A stretch of DNA of 64,000 nucleotides from Brucellaceae bacterium (GTDB lineage: Bacteria; Pseudomonadota; Alphaproteobacteria; Rhizobiales; Rhizobiaceae), in contig JACKJV010000009.1 in NCBI GenBank assembly GCA_020637775.1, positions 62,001-126,000 on the forward strand, given 5' to 3'. This document shows, in pieces, positions 8,776 through 17,215 of this stretch (the stretch's first letter is position 1; every line of letters starts with the position of its first letter). Under the pieces are notes generated by a model, which did not search any database, was not told where the DNA came from, and worked only from the letters and a program-made list of their open reading frames with translations. A program made the translations under genes and the position numbers.

Positions 8776-9780
8776 ATGGCCCTTCTCGAGATTGAAAACC
8801 TGACCGTCACCTTCAAGACCTCATCGGGTCCGTTCAAGGCCGTCGACGGGGTGAGCCTGTCCTGTGACAAGGGCGAGATCCTCTCCGTGGTCGGTGAATC
8901 CGGGTCCGGCAAGTCGGTGGCAATGCTCGCCCTCATGGGACTTCTGCCCTGGACGGCCACCGTGACGGCGGACGCCATGCGTTTCGACGGCCGCGACATG
9001 CTCAAGCTTTCCTCCCGCGAGCGGCGCAAGATCGTCGGACGGGACATTTCCATGATCTTCCAGGAGCCGATGTCGAGCCTCAACCCGTGCTTCACGGTCG
9101 GCTTCCAGATCGGCGAAACGCTGCGCCTGCATCTGGGCATGGGGCGGGCCGAGCGGCGCGCGCGTTCCATCGAACTGCTCGAACTCGTCGGCATTCCGGC
9201 GCCGGAAGACCGCCTTTCGCAATTTCCACACCAGCTTTCCGGCGGCATGAGCCAGCGCGTGATGATCGCCATGGCGCTGGCGTGCAATCCGAAACTGCTG
9301 ATCGCGGACGAACCGACCACCGCGCTCGACGTCACCATCCAGGCGCAGATCCTCGATCTTCTGGTCCGTCTGCAACGCGAGCAGGGCATGGGCCTCATCC
9401 TCATCACCCACGACATGGGCGTGGTGGCGGAAACCGCAGAGCGCGTGCAGGTGCAATATGCCGGGCAGAAAGTGGAAGAACAGGACGTGAAGGGCCTGTT
9501 CGCCGATCCGCATCATCCCTACACGGCCGCACTTCTTTCCGCGCTTCCCGAACGGGCGCTCAGGCGCGGCCGCCTGCCATCCATTCCCGGCGTCGTGCCG
9601 GGGCAAGGGGACAGGCCGCCCGGCTGCCTGTTCGAGCCGCGCTGCGCCTTCGCAACGGATTCCTGCCGGGTGGGCGCGAAACGCCAGGGCCGCGACCTCG
9701 GGCTGGCACTTTGCAACTACCCGCTGATCGAGGGCGAGCCGCTGGGGCATCCCGGAGAGGCCGCAAAGGTGAACGCATGA
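8776..9780 (+). CDS. dppD: Dipeptide ABC transporter ATP-binding protein (DppD-like)
   Basis: 334 aa ATPase starting at the ATG 4 bp after the dppC stop (an upstream in-frame ATG at 8725 lies inside dppC). Walker A is GESGSGKS, the signature is LSGGMSQR and Walker B is LLIADEPTT. The C-terminal oligopeptide-transporter extension includes [15 protein letters not shown], where DppD/OppD proteins carry a Cys-rich segment. It energises transport with DppF. The stop overlaps the dppF start by 4 bases. Confidence 0.93.
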   Translation: MALLEIENLTVTFKTSSGPFKAVDGVSLSCDKGEILSVVGESGSGKSVAMLALMGLLPWTATVTADAMRFDGRDMLKLSSRERRKIVGRDISMIFQEPMSSLNPCFTVGFQIGETLRLHLGMGRAERRARSIELLELVGIPAPEDRLSQFPHQLSGGMSQRVMIAMALACNPKLLIADEPTTALDVTIQAQILDLLVRLQREQGMGLILITHDMGVVAETAERVQVQYAGQKVEEQDVKGLFADPHHPYTAALLSALPERALRRGRLPSIPGVVPGQGDRPPGCLFEPRCAFATDSCRVGAKRQGRDLGLALCNYPLIEGEPLGHPGEAAKVNA

Positions 9781-10745
9781 ACGCCATCGTTGCCGAGGCC
9801 ACTGGCCTGAAACGCCACTATTCGGTCAATCGCGGCATGTTCCGCGATGCCGCGACGGTCAAGGCGCTCAACGGCGCGTCCTTCTCGCTGGAAGCGGGAA
9901 AGACACTGGCCGTGGTCGGCGAATCGGGCTGCGGAAAGTCGACGCTCGCGCGTCTCGTGACCATGATCGAGGAGCCGACAGACGGGCAATTGCTGATCGA
10001 CGGAAAGCCGGTGCAGGCCGGCGATCCCGATTTGCGGCGCAAGGTGCAGATCGTCTTCCAGAATCCCTACGGCTCGCTCAATCCGCGCCAGAAGATCGGC
10101 GCGATCCTCGAAGAGCCGCTGAAGATCAACACCGGTGACACCGCCGGGGAGCGGCGCGCGAAGGCGCTGGCCATGATGGCGCGGGTGGGATTGCGCCCTG
10201 AGCATTACGAGCGCTACCCGCACATGTTTTCAGGCGGCCAGCGCCAGCGCATCGCCATTGCCCGCGCGCTCATGCTGAACCCGAAACTGCTGGTCCTCGA
10301 CGAGCCGGTGTCCGCGCTCGACGTGTCCATTCAGGCGCAGGTCCTCAATATCCTGATGGACCTGCAGCACGAATTCGGCCTGGCCTATCTCTTCATCAGC
10401 CATGACCTGTCCGTCGTGCGTCACATCGCCGACGACATCATGGTGATGTATCTGGGCAAGCCGGTGGAGACCGGGCCGGCGGAAGAGGTGTTCGCCAATC
10501 CCAAGCATCCCTATACGGTTGCATTGCTGTCGGCCACGCCATCGGCAGACCCGTCCGGTGCGCGCAAGCGCATCAAGCTGGAAGGCGAATTGCCGTCACC
10601 GCTCAATCCGCCGCCCGGCTGCCCGTTCAATCCACGCTGCTGGCGCGTGCTGGACGAATGCCGCAAGGTGGAACCGCCGCTCGAAGGCGCCGGCGCCCAT
10701 TGCGTTGCCTGCTACAACCCGGTCGACGAAGCCAATCGTGCGTAA
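9777..10745 (+). CDS. dppF: Dipeptide ABC transporter ATP-binding protein (DppF-like)
   Basis: 322 aa second ATPase. Walker A is GESGCGKS, the signature FSGGQRQR and Walker [13 protein letters not shown]. The C-terminal [15 protein letters not shown] is the paired Cys-rich extension. The start at 9777 overlaps the dppD stop (ATGA), indicating translational coupling. This is the last gene of the importer operon and it converges on a MarR gene 11 bp downstream. Confidence 0.93.
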   Translation: MNAIVAEATGLKRHYSVNRGMFRDAATVKALNGASFSLEAGKTLAVVGESGCGKSTLARLVTMIEEPTDGQLLIDGKPVQAGDPDLRRKVQIVFQNPYGSLNPRQKIGAILEEPLKINTGDTAGERRAKALAMMARVGLRPEHYERYPHMFSGGQRQRIAIARALMLNPKLLVLDEPVSALDVSIQAQVLNILMDLQHEFGLAYLFISHDLSVVRHIADDIMVMYLGKPVETGPAEEVFANPKHPYTVALLSATPSADPSGARKRIKLEGELPSPLNPPPGCPFNPRCWRVLDECRKVEPPLEGAGAHCVACYNPVDEANRA

Positions 10746-10756
10746 ATCCGGCCTGT

Positions 10757-11227
10757 TCACTTTGCCGCCGGGAATGGGCGCATCGGCGCGCGGCTGAGTT
10801 CATTGCCGTTCCGGGCCGCTTTTTTGAGGAGCGTGACAAGCATCGCCCGTTCATCCTCATCCAGACTGCAAAGGATCCGGTCCTGAACGCGCAGGACCAG
10901 CGGCTCCACCTCATCCAGCAGCTTTTCGCCGGCCGGGGCGAGGCGCAGGCAGCGCGCGCGCCGGTCGGAAGGATTGACACTGCGGATCACGAGGCCCTTG
11001 TTGACCAGCCGGTCGACCACGCCGCCGATCGTCACCCGGTCATAGGCGATCAGGCCTGCAAGGGTGGCCTGGTCTATGCCCGGACGGTGGTTGAGCGCGT
11101 TGAGCGCGGCAAACTGGACCGGCGTGATGTCATGGCCATTACCGGCCATGTCCTCCGCGAAAACGGCGACGGCGATCTGGTGAAGGCGCCGGACGAGGTA
11201 GCCCGGCATCTCCTGGAAATCCAGCAT
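10757..11227 (-). CDS. MarR family transcriptional regulator
   Basis: 156 aa. The winged-helix core reads ITPVQFAALNALNHRPGIDQATLAGLIAYDRVTIGGVVDRLV, followed by the DRRARCLRLAPAG wing that marks the MarR family. MarR proteins usually repress a divergent catabolic operon and release DNA when bound by an aromatic acid or its CoA ester. It is divergent from the crotonase/amidohydrolase/acyl-CoA dehydrogenase operon, with 164 bp between, where a candidate operator is visible at 11334-11344. Ligand unknown. Confidence 0.9.
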   Translation of the reverse strand: MLDFQEMPGYLVRRLHQIAVAVFAEDMAGNGHDITPVQFAALNALNHRPGIDQATLAGLIAYDRVTIGGVVDRLVNKGLVIRSVNPSDRRARCLRLAPAGEKLLDEVEPLVLRVQDRILCSLDEDERAMLVTLLKKAARNGNELSRAPMRPFPAAK

Positions 11228-11317
11228 GGAAAAACCTGCCCTGTTGTTTCCGGCGACGAAACCCCTGATTACACGGGGATCGGCAGCCCGGCAAACAGCT
11301 GCGAGGCAATTAGTTTA

Positions 11318-11346
11318 TTGACATAATAGTTTCGATTGGCAATCAT
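11318..11346 (+). promoter_or_regulatory. Sigma-70-like promoter with an overlapping palindrome (candidate MarR operator)
   Basis: TTGACA (11318-11323) and AATCAT (11341-11346) are 17 bp apart, a consensus -35 and a 4/6 -10. The perfect palindrome GATTGGCAATC (11334-11344, 5-bp arms around one G) overlaps the -10, and a second dyad TTAT-4-ATAA (11315-11326) overlaps the -35. A repressor bound here would block transcription of the crotonase operon that starts at 11392. Site assignment is by eye. Confidence 0.5.
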
Positions 11347-11391
11347 TTGCCGCAACCACGCCGGCAAGGCGTCAGAATGACGGGAGTATCC

Positions 11392-12147
11392 ATGCTCGAC
11401 ATCGATATCAGGGGCGACATCGCGATCCTCGCGATGAACCGGCCCGACAAGCGCAATGCCATGTGCGACGACCTGCTCGACAGGATCGACGGCTTCTTCC
11501 GCAAGGTGCCGGACGGCGTCAAGGTTGCGGTGCTGTGTGGCAATGGCGGCCATTTCTGTTCCGGCCTCGATCTGTCCGAGCATGTCCAGCGCGACGCCGA
11601 AGGCACCATGCGCCATTCCCGCAACTGGCACGCAATCATGGACCGGATCCAGTTCGGCGGCCTGCCGGTCGTCTCCGCCATGACCGGCGCGGTGATCGGC
11701 GGCGGGCTCGAACTGGCCACATCGACCCATGTGCGCATTGCCGAGCCTTCCGTCATCTTCCAGCTGCCCGAGGGGCGGCGCGGCATCTATGTCGGCGGCG
11801 GTGCGTCCGTGCGGGTCAGCCGCATCATCGGCGCCGACCGCATGACCGAAATGATGCTGACGGGGCGCAAGTACAATGCCGCCGAAGGCCTGGCGCTGGG
11901 GCTGACGCATTACAGCGTCGGCGAGGGCGAGGCCTTGCCGATGGCGATGGATCTGGCCCGCAAGATCGCCGACAACGCGCCCTTGTCCAACTACATCATG
12001 ATTCAGGCCCTCGCACGCATCGAGGATATGGACAAGGCCGGCGGCCTGTTCACCGAAAGCCTGTGCGCGGCGGTCACCCAGACCAGCCCGCATGCCGTCG
12101 AAGGCCTGCAGGCCTTCCTGCAGAAGCGCGATCCCAGCTTCCGCTGA
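11392..12147 (+). CDS. Enoyl-CoA hydratase/isomerase (crotonase) family protein
   Basis: 251 aa crotonase. Start chosen at 11392 because GGGAG lies 6 bases upstream; in-frame ATGs at 11347 and 11377 lack a good site. MNRPDKRNAM is the crotonase N-terminal strand, HFCSGLDL and GAVIGGGLELA form the two oxyanion-hole loops, and LPEGRRGIYVGGGAS occupies the active-site region. The family hydrates, isomerises or cleaves enoyl-CoA esters, including hydroxycinnamoyl-CoA. It heads an operon with an amidohydrolase and an acyl-CoA dehydrogenase under a divergent MarR gene, so an acid activated to a CoA ester is a likely substrate. No CoA ligase is present in the operon. Confidence 0.85.
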   Translation: MLDIDIRGDIAILAMNRPDKRNAMCDDLLDRIDGFFRKVPDGVKVAVLCGNGGHFCSGLDLSEHVQRDAEGTMRHSRNWHAIMDRIQFGGLPVVSAMTGAVIGGGLELATSTHVRIAEPSVIFQLPEGRRGIYVGGGASVRVSRIIGADRMTEMMLTGRKYNAAEGLALGLTHYSVGEGEALPMAMDLARKIADNAPLSNYIMIQALARIEDMDKAGGLFTESLCAAVTQTSPHAVEGLQAFLQKRDPSFR

Positions 12148-12182
12148 TCGCCGCAAGACCCCGTAGGACTGGGAGGCCCGCA

Positions 12183-13055
12183 ATGGTCGACATCAACAAG
12201 GTTCGCGCAATCGACATCCACACCCATGCCGAGGAGCCCTGCGGCTGCCATCCCGATGACGGGTATGACGACCTTCAGGCGACCATGGCAAGGTATTTCG
12301 GTGCGCCATGGAGCCATCCGCCGACGATCGAGCAGACCGCCGCCCATTTCCGCGAGCAGAACATCGCCGCTGTCATATTTCCCGTCGATGCCGAGCGCGA
12401 GACCGGCTACCGCCGCTACAGGAACGAGGAAGTGGCCGAGATCGCGGCGAAGAATGACGACATTCTCATTCCGTTCGCCTCCATCGACCCCTGGAAGGGC
12501 AAGATGGGCGTGCGCGAGGCCCGCCGGCTGATCGAGGATTTCGGCATCAAGGGCTTCAAGTTCCACCCCACGTTCCAGGGCTTCTACCCGAACGACAGGA
12601 TGGCCTACGACCTCTACGAGGTGATCCAGGATGCCGGCTGCATCGCGCTGTTCCACACCGGCCAGACCGGTGTCGGATCCGGCATGCGCGGCGGTAACGG
12701 CATGCGGCTGAAATATTCCAACCCGATGTATCTCGATGACGTGGCGGTCGATTTTCCCGACATGAAGATCATCATGGCCCATCCCTCCTTCCCCTGGCAG
12801 GAGGAGGCCCTGGCCGTCGCCCAGCATAAGCCGAACGTCTATATCGACCTGTCCGGCTGGAGCCCGAAATATTTCCCGCCGATCCTCGTGCGCTATTGCA
12901 ACTCGATCCTGAAGAACAAGGTTCTTTTCGGTTCCGATTGGCCGATGATCACGCCGGAGCGCTGGCTGGCGGATTTCGAGAAGATCGAGATCAGGGACGA
13001 GGTACGGCCGAAAATCCTCAAGGAGAATGCCGGCAAGCTGCTCGGGCTTCTGTAG
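12183..13055 (+). CDS. Amidohydrolase 2 family metal-dependent hydrolase/decarboxylase
   Basis: 290 aa. The metal-binding DIHTH motif (about residues 11-15), the GFKFHPTFQGF strand, the MAHPSFPWQ histidine and the C-terminal FGSDWP aspartate match amidohydrolase-related family 2 (TIM-barrel hydrolases and decarboxylases such as gamma-resorcylate decarboxylase). GGGAGG-like bases precede the start. It sits 35 bp after the crotonase gene and 16 bp before an acyl-CoA dehydrogenase. Reaction unknown; C-C hydrolysis or decarboxylation of a ring-derived acid would fit the context. Confidence 0.82.
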   Translation: MVDINKVRAIDIHTHAEEPCGCHPDDGYDDLQATMARYFGAPWSHPPTIEQTAAHFREQNIAAVIFPVDAERETGYRRYRNEEVAEIAAKNDDILIPFASIDPWKGKMGVREARRLIEDFGIKGFKFHPTFQGFYPNDRMAYDLYEVIQDAGCIALFHTGQTGVGSGMRGGNGMRLKYSNPMYLDDVAVDFPDMKIIMAHPSFPWQEEALAVAQHKPNVYIDLSGWSPKYFPPILVRYCNSILKNKVLFGSDWPMITPERWLADFEKIEIRDEVRPKILKENAGKLLGLL

Positions 13056-13071
13056 GGGGAGGCGGAAGGAC

Positions 13072-14692
13072 ATGAAGGCGTTCGCGGCTCCCGTTGATGA
13101 CATCCTGTTTTCGCTCGAACACGTCGCCGGGGCATCGCGGCTGGCGGATTGGGACGGCGAGCTGGCCGGTGAGGTCATCCGCCATTTCGCAGCCTTTGCC
13201 GAGGGCGAGATCGCGCCGCTCGACGAGGCTGGCGACAGGCAGGGCGCGCGCCTGGTCAATGGCCGCGTCATCATGCCAGACGGTTTCAAGACGCTTTACC
13301 GCGCCTATACCGGGCAGGGCTGGACCGGCCTGACCGCGCCTGCGGACCTTGGCGGGCAGGGACTGCCTGCGCCCGTTCTGGCGGCGACCAGCGAGATTTT
13401 CTCGGGCGCCAACCAATCGCTGCAAATGGTGACCGCGCTTGTTCCCGGCGCCATCAGCACGATTCTGCATTTCGGCACCGATGAACAGAAGGCGCGCCTG
13501 GTGCCACCGCTTGCAACAGGCCAATGGCTTTCCACCATGTGCCTGACCGAGCCGGCCTCGGGCTCGGATCTTTCGACCGTGCGCACCCGCGCCGTCGAGG
13601 AGGGCGGTGCCTGGCGCATCAGCGGCGAGAAGATCTTCATCTCGGGCGGTGACCAGGACATGAGTGAGGGCATCCTTCACCTGGTGCTGGCCCGCACCGG
13701 AGCCGTGGAGGACGGCACGCGCGGCCTCAGCCTTTTCGTGTGCCTCGACAAGAAGCCAGATGGCAGCCGCAATGCGGTATCCGTGGCCCGCATCGAGGAC
13801 AAGATGGGCCTGCATGCTTCGCCGACATGCCAGATGGTCTTCGACGGCGCGCAAGCCGAGATCATCGGCAAGCCGGGCGAGGGTCTGAAAGCCATGTTCA
13901 CCATGATGAACCACGCCCGGATCGATGTCTCGTTGCAGGGTGTGGCGCACAGCGCGCGCGCTGCCGACATTGCGCGTTCCTATGCGCGCCAACGCCTGCA
14001 GGGGCGTGATGCTGCGACGGGCGAGCCGGTCACGATCGACCGGCACCCTGACATAGCGGCGAAGCTCGATGAGCAGGACATGCTGGCCATGGGCCTGCGC
14101 GCGCTGTGCCACACCGCTCTGGTCGCGCTGGAAGAGGGTGCCGATCCCGATCTCGTCGATTTTCTCACCCCTGTCTGCAAATATGCCTGTTCCGAAGCGG
14201 GCATCCGGGCCGCGAATCTCGGCATCCAGATTCTGGGCGGTTATGGCTATCTTCGGGAATACCGCGTCGAACAGACTTTCCGCGACGCGCGCATTTCGGC
14301 CATCTACGAAGGGGCCAACGGCATCCACGCGCTGACGCTGGCGACCCGCATGCTGCGCAATCGCAACGGCGCGGCGGCGGCGGCCTTCGAGGCCTTCGTG
14401 GCGGTCGAAGCGGAATCCGGCCCGCTGTCCGCGCCGCTCGCGCAAGGGCTGGACATCTGGCGGCAGGGACGCCACATGATGACGGAAACGTCCGGTCCGG
14501 CTGAAAATGCCGAGGCCTTCATGGAAATGACCGCCCAGGTGGCGCTTCCTGCCATGTGGAACCGGATTGCGGCGCCAAGGCCGAAGAGCGCCATCCGGAT
14601 CCGTCCGCCTGCACGGTCTGGCCGCGCTGGCACGGCGCTTGTGCCCGGCCCGGATCCGCTACTGGTTTGATCTGCATCAGGTCGCGGCCTGA
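13072..14692 (+). CDS. Acyl-CoA dehydrogenase, long form (C-terminus frame-broken)
   Basis: Flavoenzyme oxidising an acyl-CoA to the 2-enoyl-CoA. MCLTEPASGSDLS is the FAD-binding loop, and GGYGYLREYRVEQTFRDARI with IYEGANGIHAL carries the catalytic-base region of the AcdA/DmdC-like long subfamily (about 540-600 aa). The start at 13072 has GGAAGGA just upstream. The uninterrupted frame stops at 14670 with a nonsense tail. The expected C-terminus (VRLHGLAALARRL ... RYWFDLHQ) is found in another frame, ending at a TGA at 14690-14692. Two lost bases, a G near 14577 and a C near 14606, restore it. I therefore give the repaired end. Specific substrate unknown; DmdC-like annotation is common in this subfamily but no DMSP genes are here. 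Confidence 0.85.
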
Positions 14693-14874
14693 ACACCCAT
14701 GCGATAAGATGCAGGCGGGAATTCCGGTTTTCGCGAAAGGTGGTCTTCCGGATTCTTTTCCCTCCCGCGTGCAGACAGGGGTCGGAAATGCTATGCGGTG
14801 CCGGCGGTTTTCGTCTAGGTTCCGCCGGTCTCGCCCGAAAGGGACGGGCAACAGATCAAAAGAGGATGGACAGC

Positions 14875-15697
14875 ATGGCGAGCGTGGAAACGGCGCAGAC
14901 GATGGACAACCGGGCGAATTTCCTGTCCCCGCCAATTGCTATGCCGAGACCGTGACGATGGTGCAGCATTACACCGACCGTCTGTTCCGGTTCCGGATCA
15001 CGCGGCCCAAGAGCTTCCGGTTCCGTTCCGGCGAGTTCGTCATGATCGGCCTGCCGAACGCGGCGCGGCCGGTGTTCCGAGCCTATTCCGTTGCCTGCCC
15101 GGCCTGGGACGAGGAACTGGAGTTCTTTCTCCATCAAGGTGCCGAATGGCCCGCTGACCGAACATTTGCAGAAAATCCAGCCGGGCGACACGGTGCTGAT
15201 GAAGCAGAAGGCCACCGGTACGCTGGTGGTGGACGCGCTCTTGCCAGGCAAAGCGCCTTTTCATGCTGTCCACCGGCACCGGCATCGCGCCCTTCGCCTC
15301 GCTCATCCGCGAACCGGAGGTCTACGAGAAATTCGAACAGGTGATCCTGACGCATACCTGCCGGCTGGCGGCCGAACTGCAATATGGCTTCGATCTCGTG
15401 GCGCAGGCGAAAGAGGACATGCTTGTCGGCGAGGAAGCCAGCGCCAAGCTGATTCATTTCCGACGACGACGCGCGAGGAAACCCGCAAATGGGGCGCATT
15501 ACCACCTGATCGAAAGCGGCGACTTGTTCGACAAACTCGGCCAGCCGCCGCTGGATCCGGCAACGGATCGCGTCATGATCTGCGGCTCGATGGGCCTGAA
15601 CAAGGATCTCAAGGCCATTCTGGAAGCGCGCGGGTTCGTGGAAGGCGCCAATTCCAAGCCCGGCGACTACGTCGTCGAACGTGCCTTCGTCGACTAG
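14875..15697 (+). CDS. fpr: Ferredoxin/flavodoxin--NADP+ reductase, frame-broken
   Basis: FNR of the alphaproteobacterial Fpr type, spread over three frames. The pieces in order are NCYAETVTMVQHYTDRLFRF, SFRFRSGEFVMIGLPN and RAYSVACPAWDEELEFF (FAD-binding barrel), then KVPNGPLTEHLQKIQPGDTVLM, LSTGTGIAPFASLIREPE and ILTHTCRLAAELQYG (NADP domain), and the C-terminal GDYVVERAFVD. Breaks near 14930, 15127, 15245, 15470 and 15500 are each repaired by one base in a short homopolymer. The start at 14875 has AGAGG 9 bases upstream. The enzyme moves electrons between NADPH and ferredoxin/flavodoxin, for example for the oxidative stress response. The gene stands alone and ends in a bidirectional terminator. 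Probably functional in the organism, with errors in the sequence. Confidence 0.88.
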
Positions 15698-15723
15698 ACA
15701 GTCGCTCGCCGGATTTATCAATC

Positions 15724-15750
15724 AAAAGGCGGGGTTGACCCGCCTTTTTC
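15724..15750. terminator. Bidirectional rho-independent terminator between fpr and the heterocycle operon
   Basis: AAAAGGCGGG (15724-15733), a 5-base loop, then CCCGCCTTTT (15739-15748) with a further T and C. The A-run on one side and T-run on the other let it serve both converging units: fpr (+, ending 15697) and the five-gene operon (-, ending 15772). Confidence 0.88.
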
Positions 15751-15771
15751 ATGTTCCGTGCCGGGCAGGGA

Positions 15772-16356
15772 TCACCGCAGGCCATCCTCGCCCTTCACGT
15801 CCCAGGCCTCCAGTCCGCCCATGCGCGAATGAATGCGGGGGCCTTTGGCCATGGCAAGGACAAAGGCGATTTCATTGGCGCGCGGCGCATCCGGCACGCG
15901 GATTTCCATGGCGTCGAAATGGCTGCGCACATAGGCCGCGTTGATATGGCCGAGCGGCACATCCAGCGCCGCGCCCATGCCGGCCAGCTTCATGGCCGAT
16001 GGCACGATGGCCCTGGCCTCACCGAGACGCTCCCGCATGGCATAACCGCCCGGCACATGCCAAAGCGCGCCATGCTCGATCTCGCCCGCTTCTCCGACAA
16101 TGGCACCCTTGCCATAACCATCGATCCCTTCCAGCCCGCCGAGTTCGACGATCAGCCTTTCGGTCAGTTCCCGGCCCAGCGGCTTGAGATCCTCCATGGC
16201 CGGTTGCAGGTCCGGCTCGAACCGGCCCGCGAAGGGATTGGCCACGATGGCGATGGCCGCGGCGCGCAGGCGCGGCCCGCCCTTTGCCGCCGGGCCGTTG
16301 TCGTGAAGGATCTCTTCCGAATGGAGGACGATCTTGCGGATGGGAAAATCAGGCAT
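15772..16356 (-). CDS. AA_synth (DUF1185) family protein, function unknown
   Basis: 194 aa from the ATG at 16356, starting MPDFPIRKIVLHSEEILHDN and containing IVANPFAGRFEPDL and GGYGKGAIVGEAGEIEHGALWH, the recognisable core of the family Pfam calls AA_synth. Despite the name, no enzymatic activity is well established. It is the last gene of a coupled operon and overlaps the UPF0280 gene by 8 bp. AA_synth proteins recur beside UPF0280 and 6-hydroxynicotinate-reductase-like genes in proteobacteria (from memory), so a role in N-heterocycle catabolism or in maturing one of these enzymes is possible. That is inference only. Confidence 0.75.
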   Translation of the reverse strand: MPDFPIRKIVLHSEEILHDNGPAAKGGPRLRAAAIAIVANPFAGRFEPDLQPAMEDLKPLGRELTERLIVELGGLEGIDGYGKGAIVGEAGEIEHGALWHVPGGYAMRERLGEARAIVPSAMKLAGMGAALDVPLGHINAAYVRSHFDAMEIRVPDAPRANEIAFVLAMAKGPRIHSRMGGLEAWDVKGEDGLR

Positions 16357-17215
16357 CTTGGTTCTCCGGCAGTCTGGTTTCCGGCAGGCTTGCTGGGCAA
16401 TCGCCTGCGGTTCTGGTTTGGCCCATGAGGCATAGCAGGGCGCCGCCGATGACACCGCGCGCGACGAGTTGCCGTGCCGGTGCCGCGCCGCGTTCCAGCG
16501 CCAGGTCGATCTCGGCGCGGGAAAGGACGCCGACGCCGGTCGTCACCAGCCGGTCGCCGAGATCGGTGTCCGGGAACAATGTCCGCGCTGCCTCGCGTTC
16601 AATGGCGCGGTGCCCGGGAAGATCCACCGCATTGGCGATCATGGTTGCAGCCGCATCGGCGTCGGCGGCGCTGCGTGCGAAGACGGTCACGGCATCGGCA
16701 ATGCCGAGGGAATGGCTGCGCCCGCGCCAGCCGGATGTGGCAATGCCGCGCCATGGCTGCCCGTGCGAAAGAACCAGCCTGCCGCCGGACACGCCGGCGA
16801 TGGCCGCCGTCAGGCTTTCGCCGGGCATCAGCCGGAAGGCGATGTCACCGCCATTGTTGATGCTGGCTTTTCCCAGGCCGCCCACGCTGGCCATGACCGA
16901 GAGGATCTCGTCGGCCACCGCGCCGGCCACCGCCGCCATGGGCGTGATGAAACCGGGCAGATGCGGCCTCACCGCCCGTTCCATGGCACGGGCGACAGGA
17001 CCCTTGCACCGGCAATCCTCCATGGCGGGGCTTCGCAACAGCGGCAGTTCGTCTGCCAGTTCCTGCAAAAGGGCGCGAAACCGGGTTGCCGCCAGGTGCA
17101 GTGCCTCCCGGGCGCCGGTTCCTTCCGCATCGATGACGAGGTCGATCGGGCCATGGTGGAAATGCATTCGCCGCCCATCAGGCAGGTGCCGGATCTGCGG
17201 CCCGGCGCCGGTCAC
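16349..17215 (-). CDS. UPF0280 family protein (ApbE-like fold family), function unknown
   Basis: 288 aa. Marks include FHHGPIDLVIDAEG near the N-terminus, MAAVAGAVADEIL, and SINNGGDIAFRL, which resembles the NxGGD motif of ApbE FMN transferases. UPF0280 is classed with the ApbE-like superfamily, whose characterised members attach FMN covalently to proteins. The gene starts within the last 4 bases of the HNR-like gene and overlaps the AA_synth gene, so the three are co-translated. A maturation role for a flavoprotein encoded in this operon is a testable idea, not an established fact. Confidence 0.78.
   Translation of the reverse strand: MTGAGPQIRHLPDGRRMHFHHGPIDLVIDAEGTGAREALHLAATRFRALLQELADELPLLRSPAMEDCRCKGPVARAMERAVRPHLPGFITPMAAVAGAVADEILSVMASVGGLGKASINNGGDIAFRLMPGESLTAAIAGVSGGRLVLSHGQPWRGIATSGWRGRSHSLGIADAVTVFARSAADADAAATMIANAVDLPGHRAIEREAARTLFPDTDLGDRLVTTGVGVLSRAEIDLALERGAAPARQLVARGVIGGALLCLMGQTRTAGDCPASLPETRLPENQDA

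Noticed and set aside
13072..14692. The acyl-CoA dehydrogenase and crotonase as DmdC/DmdD of DMSP demethiolation
   Set aside because: No DmdB-type ligase or DmdA is present, and the amidohydrolase does not fit; the resemblance is only at subfamily level.
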